Source of the DNA: Actinomycetota bacterium
GTDB taxonomy: Bacteria; Actinomycetota; UBA4738
NCBI GenBank assembly: GCA_013816105.1
Contig: JACDEY010000073.1
Coordinates: 1-6,267, forward strand
Length of the DNA: 6,267 nucleotides
Direction of reading: 5' to 3'
Shown in pieces: positions 6,169 through 6,267 of the stretch. The stretch's first letter is position 1; every line of letters begins with the position of its first letter. The notes beneath the pieces were generated by a model. The model was not told where the DNA came from, did no database searches, and saw only the letters and a program-made list of their open reading frames with translations. Both the position numbers and the translations under genes were made by a program.

Positions 6169-6267
6169 ATGGAGATCATCGAAGGCGGTGCATTGCCCAT
6201 CTACTGCTGGGCTCCAGGACTGGAGGAGGGGGCCCTACGACAGGCCGCGAACTGCGCGAACCTACCG
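6169..6267 (+). CDS. rtcB: RtcB-type 3'-phosphate RNA ligase, N-terminus only
   Basis: The last 33 codons of the window open a frame whose protein matches the N-terminus of RtcB ligases: IEGGALPIYCWAPGLEEGAL (4-23), then RQAANCANLP. The family motif is an IxxGxxPIxxW start, then EEGALxQAxNxAxLP just before the MPDxHxGYGMPIG metal and GTP-binding region, which would lie outside. RtcB joins RNA 2',3'-cyclic phosphate or 3'-phosphate ends to 5'-hydroxyl ends with GTP and Mn2+, in RNA repair or tRNA splicing. GGGGAAGG (6150-6157) serves as ribosome site. The ATG at 6169 is preferred, but a GTG directly before it (6166) is better spaced (8 bases against 11). It starts 44 bases after the STAS stop, so the two may be co-transcribed. 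The family call rests on a short match and no catalytic residues are visible. Confidence 0.78.
   Translation, partial: MEIIEGGALPIYCWAPGLEEGALRQAANCANLP

Overview
This is a GC-rich window with dense, overlapping genes, GTG and TTG starts beside ATG, and a gene set and order typical of Actinomycetota (actinobacteria). The order fhaA-fhaB-pstP-rodA-pbpA beside a tRNA-Leu gene is, from memory, the same as in Mycobacterium tuberculosis (Rv0020c to Rv0016c, with leuT just outside) and similar to Streptomyces. Divergence from the well-known proteins, the very short FhaA and the unrelated right flank suggest a less-studied actinobacterial lineage; the sequence alone does not let me name it.

Left four-fifths (1-4785, minus strand): five genes read right to left as one tightly packed operon. 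They are fhaA (DUF3662 plus FHA domain, TTG start), fhaB (membrane anchor plus FHA domain, GTG start), pstP (PP2C phosphatase with one membrane segment), rodA (SEDS glycosyltransferase) and pbpA (class B penicillin-binding protein, cut by the left window edge before its KTG motif). fhaA and fhaB are 4 bases apart; every later junction is a stop/start overlap (ATGA or TGATG), which implies coupled translation. In related bacteria the next genes are the Ser/Thr kinases pknA and pknB. RodA and PbpA are the polymerase and crosslinking pair for peptidoglycan, PstP reverses kinase phosphorylation, and the two FHA proteins read phosphothreonine marks, so the operon joins wall synthesis to phospho-signalling. 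A perfect TATAAT box upstream of fhaA is the likely promoter.

Middle (4786-5548): a divergent promoter region, an intact tRNA-Leu(CAG) with encoded CCA, then about 530 bases without an intact gene. This stretch holds a promoter-like sequence with no evident product, a short hairpin, and a 58-residue start-less remnant of the C-terminus of an RTX-type calcium-binding repeat protein.

Right end (5549-6267, plus strand): a 33-residue single-span membrane peptide with an ideal ribosome binding site, an STAS-domain protein of the anti-sigma-factor-antagonist type, and the first 33 codons of an RtcB-type RNA ligase running off the window. No partner kinase or sigma factor gene is visible.

I see no convincing undescribed multi-gene system here. 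The items most worth a second look are the small membrane peptide, the RTX remnant beside the tRNA, the possible structured leader before the STAS gene, and the orphan promoter at 5069-5098.
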